Of a stretch of DNA of 64,000 nucleotides, positions 11,641 through 22,539 are shown in pieces. This DNA comes from Sapria himalayana (lineage: Eukaryota; Streptophyta; Magnoliopsida; Malpighiales; Rafflesiaceae). The position numbers and the translations under genes were made by a program. Positions within the stretch are counted from its first letter, which is position 1; each line of letters opens with the position of its first letter. The notes beneath the pieces were generated by a model. That model saw only the letters and a list, made by a program, of their open reading frames with translations, had not been told where the DNA came from and did not search any database. The stretch spans positions 32,117 through 96,116 of the forward strand of contig JAREIK010003104.1 in assembly GCA_029783825.1 (NCBI GenBank), written 5' to 3'.

Positions 11641-12540
11641 TCTTTCCTTTTATCACCAATGAGAAATTTATCGGCATCATAAATAATTATTCTATTTTTT
11701 TCTCTATTTGCCTAGATTTTCTTGAGATTGTTTAATGCTTACATATTTTTCTATTAAGGTATCATTTGAGATTAGGGATTTTCAGAAAGGAAAATCATCT
11801 TGTATATATAGTAGTTCTAGATATTTTGAAAATTAAGTTAAAAATGGTGTATCTATTTTATCCAGAGAGAATCATCCTTCCTATTTATTCTCCATAGAAT
11901 TTAGTAGGAGCAAATATCTATGTATTTATTTATAAATATTAATTTATTTTCTTTTAACTTTATTGAAAAAATTATATTTTTATTATATTTCAAGATTTTC
12001 AAAATTTGTATTATTTATTTTTTAAAAGTTTCCTATAATCATTAATTTTTTTATACATATAACAATATTAATATTTACTAGTTTATTCATCAATTTAGAT
12101 AATTTTGAAAATATTTTCTATTTTATCATACAATGAATTAATTTATATTTATATTAGTAGAAAATTTAATGTATGTTAATTTAATTTTTAAGATATCTAA
12201 AAAAAATTATTATACTTATTGAATTTATTATCTAATGTTACTTTAATACAAATTTTTAAGTTTGTTAGTTAAAAATTTTAGAAAAATTTTTTGTATAATT
12301 TTTTAAAAAATTAATACATCATAAAAATAGATATTTTAGCCCTTATTAATTTAATTTTTTTTGTATTTTTATATTATTTAAATTATTTATTTATTATTCA
12401 TTTTTTTATGATTTTATGAGGAGAATGTATTTTTCAAGGATTATTCATCTATCGACCATTAAGATACATTTAATAAACAAAATTAAATAAAATATTAAAA
12501 CTAATAATAAATTAAAAAAATTAAATAATTAAATATTGGC
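11640..12540 (+). repeat. CACTA 3' internal region shared by several copies
   Basis: AT-rich sequence whose parts recur in the same order at 25380-25870 (direct) and 52450-53000 (inverted), for example the block around GAGGAGAATGTATTTTTCAA and the lead-in TTAAATAATTAAATATTGGC. No coding potential. It marks the family's 3' end next to the subterminal repeats. Confidence 0.6.
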
Positions 12541-13674
12541 TAGGGAAATTCCATCGCTATGTTCGGGATTTAATTAGTTAGTGAAATTGAGTCACTAAAT
12601 TCGTCGCTATGTTCTAGATTTAATTAATTAGAAAAGTTATATCACTAAATCCATCGATATATACCAGATTTATTTAGCTAGAGAAAATCCATCACAAAAA
12701 TATGTCGCTATATTCAAGTAGTAATTAGCTAAGATAGTTCTATTGCTATAATCAGATGATATTTTAAGTGTGTAATTAGCTAGGGTAATTCCATCGCTAA
12801 ATCAATTGCAATATTTCAGGGTGTAATTAGCTAGGGAAATTCTGTCGCTAAAATCCATAGCTATGTTTAGGATGTAATTAGCTAGGGAATTCCGTCATTG
12901 AAATCTATTGCTATGTTCCAAATGTAGCTAGGAAAATGTCATCGCTAAATCTATAGCTAAATTCCAGATTTTATTAGATAGGAAAATTCAATCTCAAAAT
13001 CTGTAGCTATTTTTAGGATTTTATTAACTAGAGAAAATCCATCCCTAAATCTGTCACTAAATTACTGATTTTATTAGCTAAGAAAAATCCATCACTAAAT
13101 TCGTCGCTAAATTCTGGATTTAATTAGCTAGAGAAATTCTATAGCTAAATTCATCATTAAATTACTTATTTTATTAACTAGGGAAAATATGTCTCTAAAT
13201 CCATCTCTATATTCCGGATTTAATTAGCTAAAGAAATTTCGTAGCTAAATCTGTTGCTAAATTATGGATTTTATTAGCTAGGAAAATTTCGTCTGTAAAT
13301 CCATCGCTAATTTATGGATTTTATTAGCTAGGGAAAATTAGTCGCTAAATCTATCGCTAAGTTCAGGATTTTATTAACTAGGGAAAAGCCATCGCTAAAT
13401 CCATCACTAAGTTCATGATTTTATTAGATAGAGAAAATTTATCACTAAATCAATCGCTAAGTTCAGGATTTTTTTAGCTAGGGATATTTTGTCGCTAAAT
13501 TCTCCACTTTTCTTGAGCGGTATTTACGAAAATTTTTTTCGCTAATCCGTTGCAAATTTTGATTTCAATGAAAAATTATAAATCCCTTGCTATTCCCTAG
13601 CTAATTCCTTGCAATTTAGCTAGGGATTGACCCTAGCTAAAATTCTATAGCTAAATCAATATTTTCTTGCAGTG
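12541..13674 (+). repeat. CACTA 3' subterminal repeat array and right terminus of element A
   Basis: About twenty degenerate units of some 50-60 bases built on TTATTAGCTAGGGAAAATCC followed by ATCGCTAAATCCATCGCTAA. The last 170 bases change to a non-repetitive end that is recognisable again at 26260-26407 and, inverted, at 57096-57226. The terminus is TTTTCTTGCAGTG. Confidence 0.78.
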
Positions 13675-14444
13675 ATTACATATAATTAAATATAACTATA
13701 TTTGTAACTATGTATACATATATGTAAATCTATATATTTGTTTATAACATTGTATACATTTATGTATAACTAATTATAACTACTTGTATGAATATATCTA
13801 TATATAACTATATGTTTAACTATATATAACTATTTATAACTATAAAAATATGTATCTATAATAACATATAACTATAAATAATTGTATTTTACTATATGTA
13901 TAACTATAAAAGATTTATACATAACTATATTTAAATATATAATTTACAACTTATATTTAATATACATTTGTATGTATTATTATATAAAAATGTATTTTAC
14001 CAAATCTATACCTATACATAACTATATATATATATATATATTATATGAAATATATATATAATATACCTACATGTATAAACATAAGTATAACTATATGTGT
14101 TACTATATGTATAACCACATGTAACTATATTTATAATTACATGTATAACAACATACAACATTATGTTTAACTATGTGTATAACTATATATAAATATTTGT
14201 ATAACTATCTAACACTCTATATAATTAAATAAAACTATATTTGTAACTAATACATATATGTATACATGTATGTAAATCTATATATTTGTTTATAACATTG
14301 TATACATTTATGTATAGCTTCTTATAACTACATGTAGGAATATATCAATATATAACTATATGTTTATTTATATATAACTATATATAACTATATATAACTA
14401 TATATACTATATGTATATATACATATAACCATACATATATGTCA
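13675..14444 (+). repeat. AT-rich satellite, right flank of element A
   Basis: One full unit (about 545 bases) followed by a partial one starting near 14215, where the order of motifs (ATATAATTAAAT, ACTATATTTGTAACTA, TGTATACATTTATGTATA) begins again. Its later part matches 1-374 closely, as expected if A had jumped into a tandem array. Confidence 0.7.
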
Positions 14445-14500
14445 CACTATAATGGGTCGTTTTGGACAAACACGACCCTTTTGACGCCTATATGTTTGAC
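14445..14500 (+). other. Possible terminus of a different CACTA family
   Basis: The satellite stops at CACTATAATGGGTCG, followed by a small inverted repeat in which GGGTCGT pairs with ACGACCC. This is the style of a CACTA end (CACTA plus a G/C hairpin) but the motif differs from element A. The other end was not found. Support is weak. Confidence 0.35.
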
Positions 14501-14644
14501 ATTACTCATCAATAATAGTTTCAATGGTTAATGAATCACAGGAGTTGCTTTTACTGATTCTATTGCCTGCTTGCTATTTATTTGTGTTTTGAATTATTTC
14601 ATCTTAGTCACATTTTTGCTAAGTGGTTGATGGCATGAGGTGTG

Positions 14645-14878
14645 GTTGATTTTGAAGCATCCTCCACCTATTAATGATACCAACCCATACAATGTCTTCA
14701 GGCCTCAAGAGAAAGCCCACCGGCTCCATACAAGATAGGTATATGGTTAGTAGTTTTTTATGATGCAATTAAAAGTTTTACAAGCAAATTTCATAGTATT
14801 GTAAGCTTCTTCTCATGATGTGTTCAGATGCAATGGAGGAAAAATAATTTGCAGTCCTTTGAAAAACTTCCTTTTGTA
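14645..14878 (+). pseudogene. Enhancer-of-polycomb-like gene fragment
   Basis: Enhancer of polycomb-like proteins are subunits of the NuA4 histone acetyltransferase complex. Exon-like block 14658-14738 reads HPPPINDTNPYNVFRPQEKA then HRLHTR and stops at a GT. The block 14827-14876 after an AG reads MQWRKNNLQSFEKLPFV and ends at GTAAG. Together these match the conserved EPL core, where the family has RMQRRENN and QSFEKLR. Intron borders are kept. It lies just inside the possible CACTA terminus at 14445, so it may be cargo of that element. Confidence 0.68.
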
Positions 14879-16050
14879 AGTAAGAAATTTATCTTAATGA
14901 TCAACTCTTTCAATTCAGATTAGTGATGTAGTGTTGAGATTAATAAGTTATCAAAGAAGATTTTTTTTTTCCGATTATAGTATGCATATCTTAGAATAGA
15001 TTAATAAGCTACACATTCATCTTATCAAACACTTATCTATCACAACCATCCTATGTATATTCTTTCTTATAAAAAGTATAGATTATGAATCATAAATTGA
15101 GTAATTAATTATTTTTTTAATATTATTTATTTTTGTAATCTAACATATATTTTTCTATTTTACTTTATTTTGGTCAATTATTTTAATTATTTAAATAATA
15201 TTTCTTTAAATTATCTTTCTTTTGAATTATAAACCATAAATTTCGAAAATAATTATATTTTGAGAAATTGATTTTTTCAATTTAAAATCAAAGTTACATA
15301 TTAAATATTTTTTTAAAAAATTTTTTACTCTCAAACATTTGCTATAGATCTAATTTTAGATTTAAATTTTTACTAGTTTCAATTTTTATAAATAATATTA
15401 TCTATATATAGCATATATTAATGTATTTATTTTCATAGTTGTCTTGTCAGCTCATTTATAACCATGACAAGAAAATATCAACTTAACATTGAATCTTAAT
15501 GTAATTTATAAATGTAACAAATTTACTTAACATCCCACATATAAAACACATTTGTTATATCACTTTAATATATATTTTTATATTTTTCTTTTTTTATGTA
15601 GACACCAAACCAACTATTAAAAAAATTATATTATGAATATTTTCTAAATTGATAAATACTCTGTACAAATATTTTTATTTTTATATTTTTTCATGACTTA
15701 TCTAGTCAAGTGTAAATAATTAGTATTTTGGATATGCATAGAGTAGAGAGAGAGAGAGAGAGAGAGTGGAGAATCTTTGAAAAAAAATTATTTCAATAAA
15801 AATGAAATATAGTAATTTGGATATGTATATATATATTCCCACATATATGGTTTGGGGAAGCTCACAAATCGGGTATTCCCAAACAATAAAAATAAAATAA
15901 AAAAAAATACTAAACTAAAAATTGAACACCATTCTCAAGTTAATGCATGCATATCATGTATCCCTAGCTTGGAAGAGTGGAAAAAAAATAATGATTCTCT
16001 AATAGCCTGCATGAAGATGTTCTTACTCAGCTCCATGATAGGTATGTAGG
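14879..16050. other. AT-rich spacer between the two arms
   Basis: No gene recognised. It contains an AG run at 15745-15765. A short open frame at 15852-16049 has no family resemblance and lies in simple AT-rich sequence. Confidence 0.5.
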
Positions 16051-16057
16051 TTATAGT

Positions 16058-16190
16058 GATCAAAATATCTTGAATTTTATTCTAAACTAAATGATAATTA
16101 ATCTTAATATGCTTTGTCTGCTCATAGAACATTGGGTTGGCTGCAATGTGTTTGACTATCAGGCTATCATAGTGAAATATCATCAATATC
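16058..16190 (-). pseudogene. Copia retrotransposon RNase H stub, spacer copy
   Basis: The minus strand encodes HIAANPMFYEQTKHIKINYH followed by LV and NKIQDILITITYIP, the C-terminal end of a Ty1/copia RNase H (usual HIA.NP.FHERTKHIEI). It faces the other stub at 16500-16680. The arm breakpoint lies between the two. Confidence 0.72.
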
Positions 16191-16499
16191 TAAACCGGAA
16201 GTAAAGCTCATTCAAATAGTATTTGGTCCATTGAAGTTTATAAGTTTGTAATGTCATAGCTTCGTATTTTTTTTATACTGGATCTCAAAATAATTATTTA
16301 TCTTTTATTTTTCCATAAGATAAAGTTATGTACAAAAAAATAACAATAAAAAACATATGTCAATTTATCATTAAAAAAACATATTTATCTGCCAAGATTC
16401 ATGCGGCATGTTCCCATCTGAGTCATGTTGGTGCCTAGAAAATTTTCCTCAAGGAATTAAGATAGATATCGATTTTAAATTGAGAATATAGAGGTAGAA

Positions 16500-16680
16500 T
16501 GCTTAGTCATAGTCATTGTTATATGAGAGTTGATATTATATTGCTTCAAATAGAAAAAGTTTCTATGTTTGACTGTGATAATCAAATAACTAAGCATTCA
16601 AATTTGATATATAATGAGAACATAAGCATATTGAAATTGATTGTCATTTCATTAAAAGTAAGATCTAATATAATCAGTAT
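16500..16680 (+). pseudogene. Copia retrotransposon RNase H stub (right arm copy)
   Basis: Reads FDCDNQITKHSNLIYNE, then after a frameshift HKHIEIDCHFIKSKI and a stop. Same fragment as 6249-6437, in inverted position. Confidence 0.7.
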
Positions 16681-16814
16681 GTAAGGTAGCTATTGCTTAT
16701 ACTTATTTTTATGATGGCTAATCATATATTCTCATATCAATTTTAATCTTAGCTAGATTTGTCATTTCGATCAATATTGACATTGATAAGTATGTTTGTC
16801 ATCTTTTTTTTCAG

Positions 16815-17408
16815 CCAAGGTTTGCTCGTGCTATAAAACTATACACACAAGCTATCAATTTACATGATCAGAATGTTGTGTATTAGGCCAATTGTGCTTT
16901 TGCCCATGCCAAACTAGAAGAATATGGGTGTGCTGTAGAGGATGCTTCCAAGGCTATTGATTGTGATCCTTACTATTCCAAGGCACATAATGCATCATGA
17001 GTCTGTTGTGCATACTTTTTTTCTTCTTCCTCCTAACATTTATCTGAAATTATAGGGTTATTACAGATGAGGTGTTGCATATCTTGCCACGGGGGAATCA
17101 CAAAGAAGCATTGAAGGAGTTTTAGTAGGTTCTAATCATATCAATAAGCTTGGTTCACAAACTTCATTCATCTTGAATCAATACCATGTTTGAAGCTGTT
17201 TCAGTCAACATATTTGATGATCATGAACACCCATGGGTCTCTTTAATCATAACTCCTATGATGAACATGAATCAGGTTAAAAAAATTTGCCAAATGGATC
17301 GAGATGCTGCCTATAAGTTTGAAGACTGTAAGAAGGTAGTATTGAAGCTCAAGTTTGAAAAAGCCATAGGCGTGCTCGGATTTGCATGGAAGTCTGTAGC
17401 AGATTCAA
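16815..17408 (+). pseudogene. Captured protein phosphatase 5 TPR-domain fragment (right arm copy)
   Basis: Same three exon blocks as the left arm: 16815-16998 after a T-rich tract and CAG (ARAIKLYTQAINLHDQNVVY, stop, then CAFAHAKLEEYGCAVEDASK), 17067-17126 (TPR helix with YLATGNHKEALKEF after frame correction) and 17276-17408 (VKKICQMDRDAAYKFEDCKK to SVADSIYFHFMNSP). The last words are the PP5 linker (usual SVADSIDFH), which distinguishes it from other TPR co-chaperones. No phosphatase domain. Not translatable as one frame. Confidence 0.85.
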
Positions 17409-17544
17409 TTTATTTTCATTTTATGAACTCACCTAACCTGTATGAGCTTCTCATAGTCTTTTATTTTTATTTATAGGCTTGTGTTTCTCTTATATTGTAG
17501 TTACAATACAAGTAAATATTATTTGTCCTTATATTACAAGTTGT

Positions 17545-17740
17545 GACTTGGTGTAATGGTAAATATCTTTCTCCAAAGATAATAGGCCTTGAGTTCAAGA
17601 TATCAAACTCTCTTAGATCTTGTGTCAAGTAGGAACCTCATGTGCTAGGTATGGTCTTTATCATCATACTTATATTGTATGGATGCCTTGTAACAGTGAT
17701 ATTATATTACATATATATATATATATGCAAATGTATGTGT
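17545..17740 (+). mobile_element. tRNA-derived SINE-like sequence (Au-type), right arm copy
   Basis: TGGTGTAATGGTAA (box A), GAGTTCAAGATAT (box B) and GTAGGAACCTCATGTGCTAG follow in the order of Au-type plant SINEs. It ends near an AT dinucleotide run at 17702-17727. Same position relative to the PP5 and ZIP fragments as in the left arm. Confidence 0.45.
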
Positions 17741-17784
17741 TAAGTGGGAGCCTCATTTTCTAGGAAAAAAGTGCCAATTTCTTC

Positions 17785-18318
17785 AAATAGATGGGAACTT
17801 TTTGTTACAGCAAAAGCTTTTTATGTTGGTGTAATTCTTTCTACTGGCTTTGTTCACATGCTCTCTAGGGGGTCACAGGCATTATCTAAACCATGTTTGA
17901 CAAAGTATTCATGGACTAAGTTCCTTTTTCTAGTTTTTTTGTTGTGGCTGCATCTTTGTTGACTCTTATAGTGGATTCTGTTGGGACTCAATATTATGAG
18001 AGAAAACATTGCAGGCACGAGGTGAACGTGCATATGGGATGTGTTGATGTGTCAAATCTTCAGTTATCAAACACAGCACAGGTTATAGAGGTGAAGAACT
18101 TGTGCGGAAAAAAGGGGAAGTTGTTTGGTGAAAAGATGAAAGTGGGAATGGGATGCACATTTGGTGTTCATGCCCATGCTGCTCATCATAAACCTATATA
18201 TTCACATGAGCAGGGTGCATATCATGGACACAAGGTGGATAATGGCATGGGGCATGGGCATGATCATGGATTTGGTGATGGTGACATGGAGAGTGGTGTT
18301 CGACATGTTGTTTCATAG
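17785..18318 (+). pseudogene. Captured ZIP-family zinc/iron transporter fragment (right arm copy)
   Basis: Reads [20 protein letters not shown] then [20 protein letters not shown]. After a frameshift near 17945 it reads [16 protein letters not shown], and then the His-rich loop with VHAHAAHHKPIYSHEQGAYH and MGHGHDHGFGDGDMESGVRH. It stops at VVS plus TAG directly before GTGAGT, where the parent gene probably has a Gln codon and a splice donor. Covers roughly the first half of a ZIP protein. Differs from the left copy by few bases. Confidence 0.82.
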
Positions 18319-19414
18319 GTGAGTAATTTCTTGCACGTTGCTTGTCCATGTTTATTTTTATTTTTGAGTTTCCTAATTTAGAAATAGCAACTTACTATTA
18401 TTGAATAAAATTAGTATCCAAGAAAAAATTAGTATTTCTATTTTATCTAATTTAGAAATAGCAACTTACTTTTATTGAATAAAAGGTTAATCATAAAAAT
18501 CATACATAATAAAATATATTTAGGTAGATGCCACATTTGAATTACAATACAATAATGTTGTTGTTTCGCAAAGTTTGGCCAATCCTATTCTTTTTCATCA
18601 CATATGTGTATAAATCAAATTGAATGTACATACTTGTTGTGTTGTCATATGCATTGTAAGGATGCCCTACTTAATGCATATGGCTTTCACTTTAACATGA
18701 GATTTAAGAGATGTTAATATCTTGATAGTCTTATCTCTAAAATTAGAGGGATTATGTTTGATGAGTCTCAAACTTGATATTTATTGTCCTTGGACAAAAA
18801 TATTTGTTATTAAGTAAATATATGATCATTATTATATTTATGTAATATATATTTTCATATTGATTAGTTATTTTTGTCTTCTTTTTGCATAAATATTTTA
18901 TTTTGAAATTTTTTATGAGATTTAGTGAGATGAAATTTATGTTTTTTTGCAAATTTAATTATTTTAGATTTGCATGCTTTTGTATACAACCTATGATGAA
19001 AATTATTGTTCTAGGCCAAGAATAAAATATCATGAATTAACTTTTATTTTGAATTATTATAGTTTTTGTTAAATTTAAATTTTTTATGTGTGTTTTAAAT
19101 GATGTTATTTTTCAGATTTATTAACTAGTGAGATAAGATCAAATACTTAAAGATAAATTGATAGTCAAAAAATAACCAATATGAAAATGTTGAATATTAA
19201 TAATTCTATAACCTAATTTTCTAGTTGTCTTATTTATATGAGTCCATTCAAAAAATAAATCTTTATTATTATCTTTAATTTTATTCATTTTTTTAAATTC
19301 CAGTGTTGTTCTTAAAGAGCTTACAACGCAAGATTTTCTAAAATGTGATATATAAAGTAAGGTGCATTTTATTTTGCATATAATTTTATATAAAATCATG
19401 AATAATGTTAAATT

Positions 19415-19870
19415 TTATACCAGTAGTGGCGGCAGCACCGGCAGCACCAGCTACAACCGGTAGTAGTGGCAGAGGTGGCAGCGGTAGTGGCGGTAGCAGC
19501 AGCAGTGGAAGCAGCGGCGGCGGCAGCACCTGCAACATCGGCAATAGCAGGAGCACTGGCAGCAATGGAAACAACAGTAGCATCGGTAGTGGTGGCGACG
19601 GTGACATCGGATGCATCAGTGATAGTGGGGGCATCAACGGCAGCACCAGCTACAATGGCAGTAGTGGCTGTAGTAGTGGGGTAGTGGCAGCGGTAGTAGC
19701 AGTGGCGGCAGTTGGTGGCAGCACATGCCAGCACCGGCATCACCGATGGCGGCTGCAGCAGTGGTAGCAGCGACAACACCGATAGCACCGGCAGTAATGG
19801 TTGTAGCAGCGGCAGTGTCGATGGTAGTGGCAGTGACAATAGGAGCAGCAACAATGGTAACAAATGCAAT
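19415..19870 (-). repeat. GC-rich low-complexity island (right arm, partner of 3055-3510)
   Basis: GGC/AGT/AGC triplet-like sequence, the inverse of the left-arm island. Open on both strands in several frames with Gly/Ser, Ala/Thr or Leu/Pro strings. Not a gene. Confidence 0.76.
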
Positions 19871-20627
19871 ATATAAGTACATATATAGTCAGTATATACG
19901 TACATATAATACTGTAGTATTTTATGTGCATATATACTGAGTATATATGTACTTAGTATATATGTACTCATAATACTATAGTTTATATGTACATATACTA
20001 TAGTAATATATATACGAGTGAAATACTAGTATATATGCACATATTTACTGCTATAATATATATTTAACAAAAAATAATTTTTTTTATTTATTTTGATTTG
20101 ATTGAGTGGTTTAAATTTATTTCAGATATGGTACCACATTGTTTCTCATATGAAGCTTGTATAAGTGAAGAGATTTTTTAATAGACATGATACACCGTGA
20201 CTCGGACAACTTTTTCACAGAAGAAAGTTGGTGATCAGCAGAACAGAGAGAGAGAGAGAGAAAATAACGTCAATGCATGGATAGATTATACTTTATGCAT
20301 TGTCGGTAGATACATTGATTAATAAGATATAATATAATTTTGTTACTTTTTTGTTTTAGTTATTTAAAATATTGTAATAGAATAAGTTATTAAATGAATT
20401 TTTTTTAAATTAAAATTTTCATATATAGTTTCAATTTTATACAATTTAATATAACAATATTGAATTATTTAATTAAATCTTTGTTGAAGTTGAATGACAA
20501 TCAACGTTAATTTGTGTTTGTTCATGTCTATAATAACTGTTATTATATATCTGTGAATATATTTGTGTGTCTATGAATTTTTTGGGTAGAATTTTAGCCT
20601 ATTATAGGTATGTAAAAGCCTATTATC

Positions 20628-21390
20628 AGTAGTGGCAATGGCCGTAGTGACGATAGCGATGGCAACAGTGGTAGCGGCGGCAGAAGTGGCAGCAACGGTA
20701 GTGGCGGTGGCAGCGGTGTCGTCGATGGTAGTGGTGGTGGTGGCAGCGGCAGCATCGGTGGCTGTAGCATGCAGCGGCGGTGATGGTAGTGGTGGCAGCA
20801 GCAATAGTGGCGGCAAAGGCAACGACGGAGGAAGCAGCAGGAGCGGAGGTAATGGTGGTAGTGACAACGGCGGTAGTGGTGGCAGTAGCAATGGAGGTAG
20901 CAGCGGCAACACCGAAAGCAGTGGCAGCACCAGAAGTAGCGGCAGTAGCGACAGAGGTGGCAGTGGCGGTGGCGGTAGCAGTGGGTAGCTGTGGCAATGG
21001 CAGTCATGGCATGGAGCGGCAGCGATAGCAGTAGCTGCACCGTCCAGTGGTGGCAGCCACTGCAATGACCAGGGCTTAGTGGGGAGCGGCTCATCGGCGA
21101 TAGAGGCGGTGATGGTGGTGGTGGCGATGGTAGCAATGACATTGGTGGTAGTGGCAGCATCGGCGATAGTGGCGACAGTAGAGGTAGCGACGATAGCATC
21201 GGTAGCACTAGTGGCATTACCATTAGTAGTGACAGTGACGGCAGTAGCAATGGCATTGGCAGTGCAACATCAGCAGTGGCATTGGCAGTGGCAGCAGCAG
21301 TGGCATCGGCGGTAGCAGCAGTGGATTCGTAGTGGCAGCGGAAGTAGTGGCAGGGGCAGCGGGAGCAGCAGCAACAACAACAAATGCGGT
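20628..21390 (-). repeat. GC-rich low-complexity island (right arm, partner of 1525-2285)
   Basis: Inverted copy of the first left-arm island, with the same triplet-like structure and multiple overlapping open frames on both strands. Flanked at 21385-21570 by the GTAC-palindrome array. Confidence 0.78.
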
Positions 21391-22044
21391 ATATATGTAC
21401 GTATAAAATCAGTATATACGTACATATAATACTGCTATATTTTATGTACATATATACTAAGTTTATTTGTACTCACTATATATGTGCACATAATACTGCA
21501 GCTTTACTATACACATATTGTAGAAATATATGTACGAGTAAAATGCTAGTATATATTTACATATATACGGCAAGATTATATATTTATCAAAACATAATTT
21601 TTTTTATTTTAATTTGACTGGGTGGTTTAAATTTCTTACTGATATGATACCGCATTGTTCCTCATACAAAGTTTGTATAAGTGATTGGATTTTTCACTAG
21701 ACATTACGAGCTGTGACTCGGACAACTTTGTCGCAGTAGAAAAATAGTGTTCGGAGGAACAATGGGAGAGAAAACAACATTAATGAATGGATAAATTATA
21801 CATTATGCACTGTCGGTAGATACATTGAGGAATAAAATGAAATAAAATTTTGTTATTTTTTTATTTTATTTATTTAAAATATTGAATTAGAATAAGTTAT
21901 TAAATGATTTTATTTTTTTGTTTATTATATATAATCATTTATAGTTTAATTTTTTATTCAATTTGATATACAAATATTAAATTATTTAATTAAAAAATTT
22001 TAAAATAAATTAAATTCTGAAAATAGTTTTGAAATTAAAATATC

Positions 22045-22539
22045 TAGGAAAAATTCCCTAGCTTATTTAGCAAAGTTTCCCTTGCAAAATTAGCTAGGGA
22101 AAAATCACTTGCTAAATAAGCAAGGGAAAAATCCCTTGCTAATTTAGTTAGGGGAATGTACCCTAGCTAATTTATCTAGGGAAATCTTTATTTTAGAAAT
22201 GGAATATTCAGTCGCTAGGTTTATTTATCTTGGGACTATTTCCATCGCTAATATTTAGTGACCAGCACTTTAGCTTGGGAATCTTTCGTCATTATTTTCA
22301 TTTAGCGACGAAAAATCTCATTTAGCTTGTTAATTTAGCCAGGGAATTTATCTTTTTAGTAAGTGATTTTTCCATCGCTAATGTTTTAGCTATGGGCATT
22401 TTTTCTCGCTAAATTATAGCAAAGAGCACTTTAGATAGGGAACAGATCCATTGGTAATCCGTCGCTATATCTTGTTTAGCGATGGAAAAGGCCCATTTAG
22501 CTAGGGATTTGTCCCTAGTTATATGGGATTTTTCTAGTG
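22045..22539 (-). repeat. CACTA 5' subterminal repeats and terminus of element B
   Basis: Inverse of 375-870: TTAGCTAGGGAAAAATC, TAGCGACGAAAAATC and related motifs, ending in GGGATTTTTCTAGTG. The terminal five bases TAGTG are the intact complement of CACTA, whereas element A has the degraded AACTA. Confidence 0.75.

Larger units (their letters stand above)
375..13674 (+). mobile_element. CACTA-type DNA transposon A (non-autonomous, gene-capturing)
   Basis: The left end is a degenerate terminus reading AACTAGAAAAATCCC. The right end reads TTTTCTTGCAGTG, whose reverse complement CACTGCAAGAAAA resembles plant CACTA termini. Both ends carry dense subterminal repeats of the type CCCTAGCTAAATTAGCGA (375-870 and 12541-13674). 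The interior holds fragments of a ZIP transporter, protein phosphatase 5 and plastid pyruvate kinase, all on the minus strand, so antisense to the element as oriented here. No TNP2-like transposase frame is visible, so it would depend on an enzyme made elsewhere. I could not identify a clear 3-base target duplication (ATA before, ATT after). The pairing of these two ends is inferred from end type, subterminal repeats and matching satellite flanks. Confidence 0.72.
16395..22539 (-). mobile_element. CACTA element B: inverted, 3'-truncated copy of element A
   Basis: Reading leftwards from the terminus TTTTTCTAGTG at 22529-22539 (reverse complement CACTAGAAAAA), this copy repeats the order of A from 375 to about 6545: subterminal repeats, two GC islands, ZIP fragment, SINE, PP5 fragment, copia stub. 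Paired coordinates sum to 22910-22936 throughout, so only small indels separate them. Over about 250 bases of the ZIP loop I counted six differences. The match ends near 16395, so the pyruvate kinase region and the 3' end are missing. The satellite outside its terminus also matches that outside A. Confidence 0.8.

Noticed and set aside
375..13674. Autonomous transposase (TNP2/TNPD) gene in element A
   Set aside because: No frame or fragment with transposase resemblance seen; the interior is accounted for by gene fragments and AT-rich filler.
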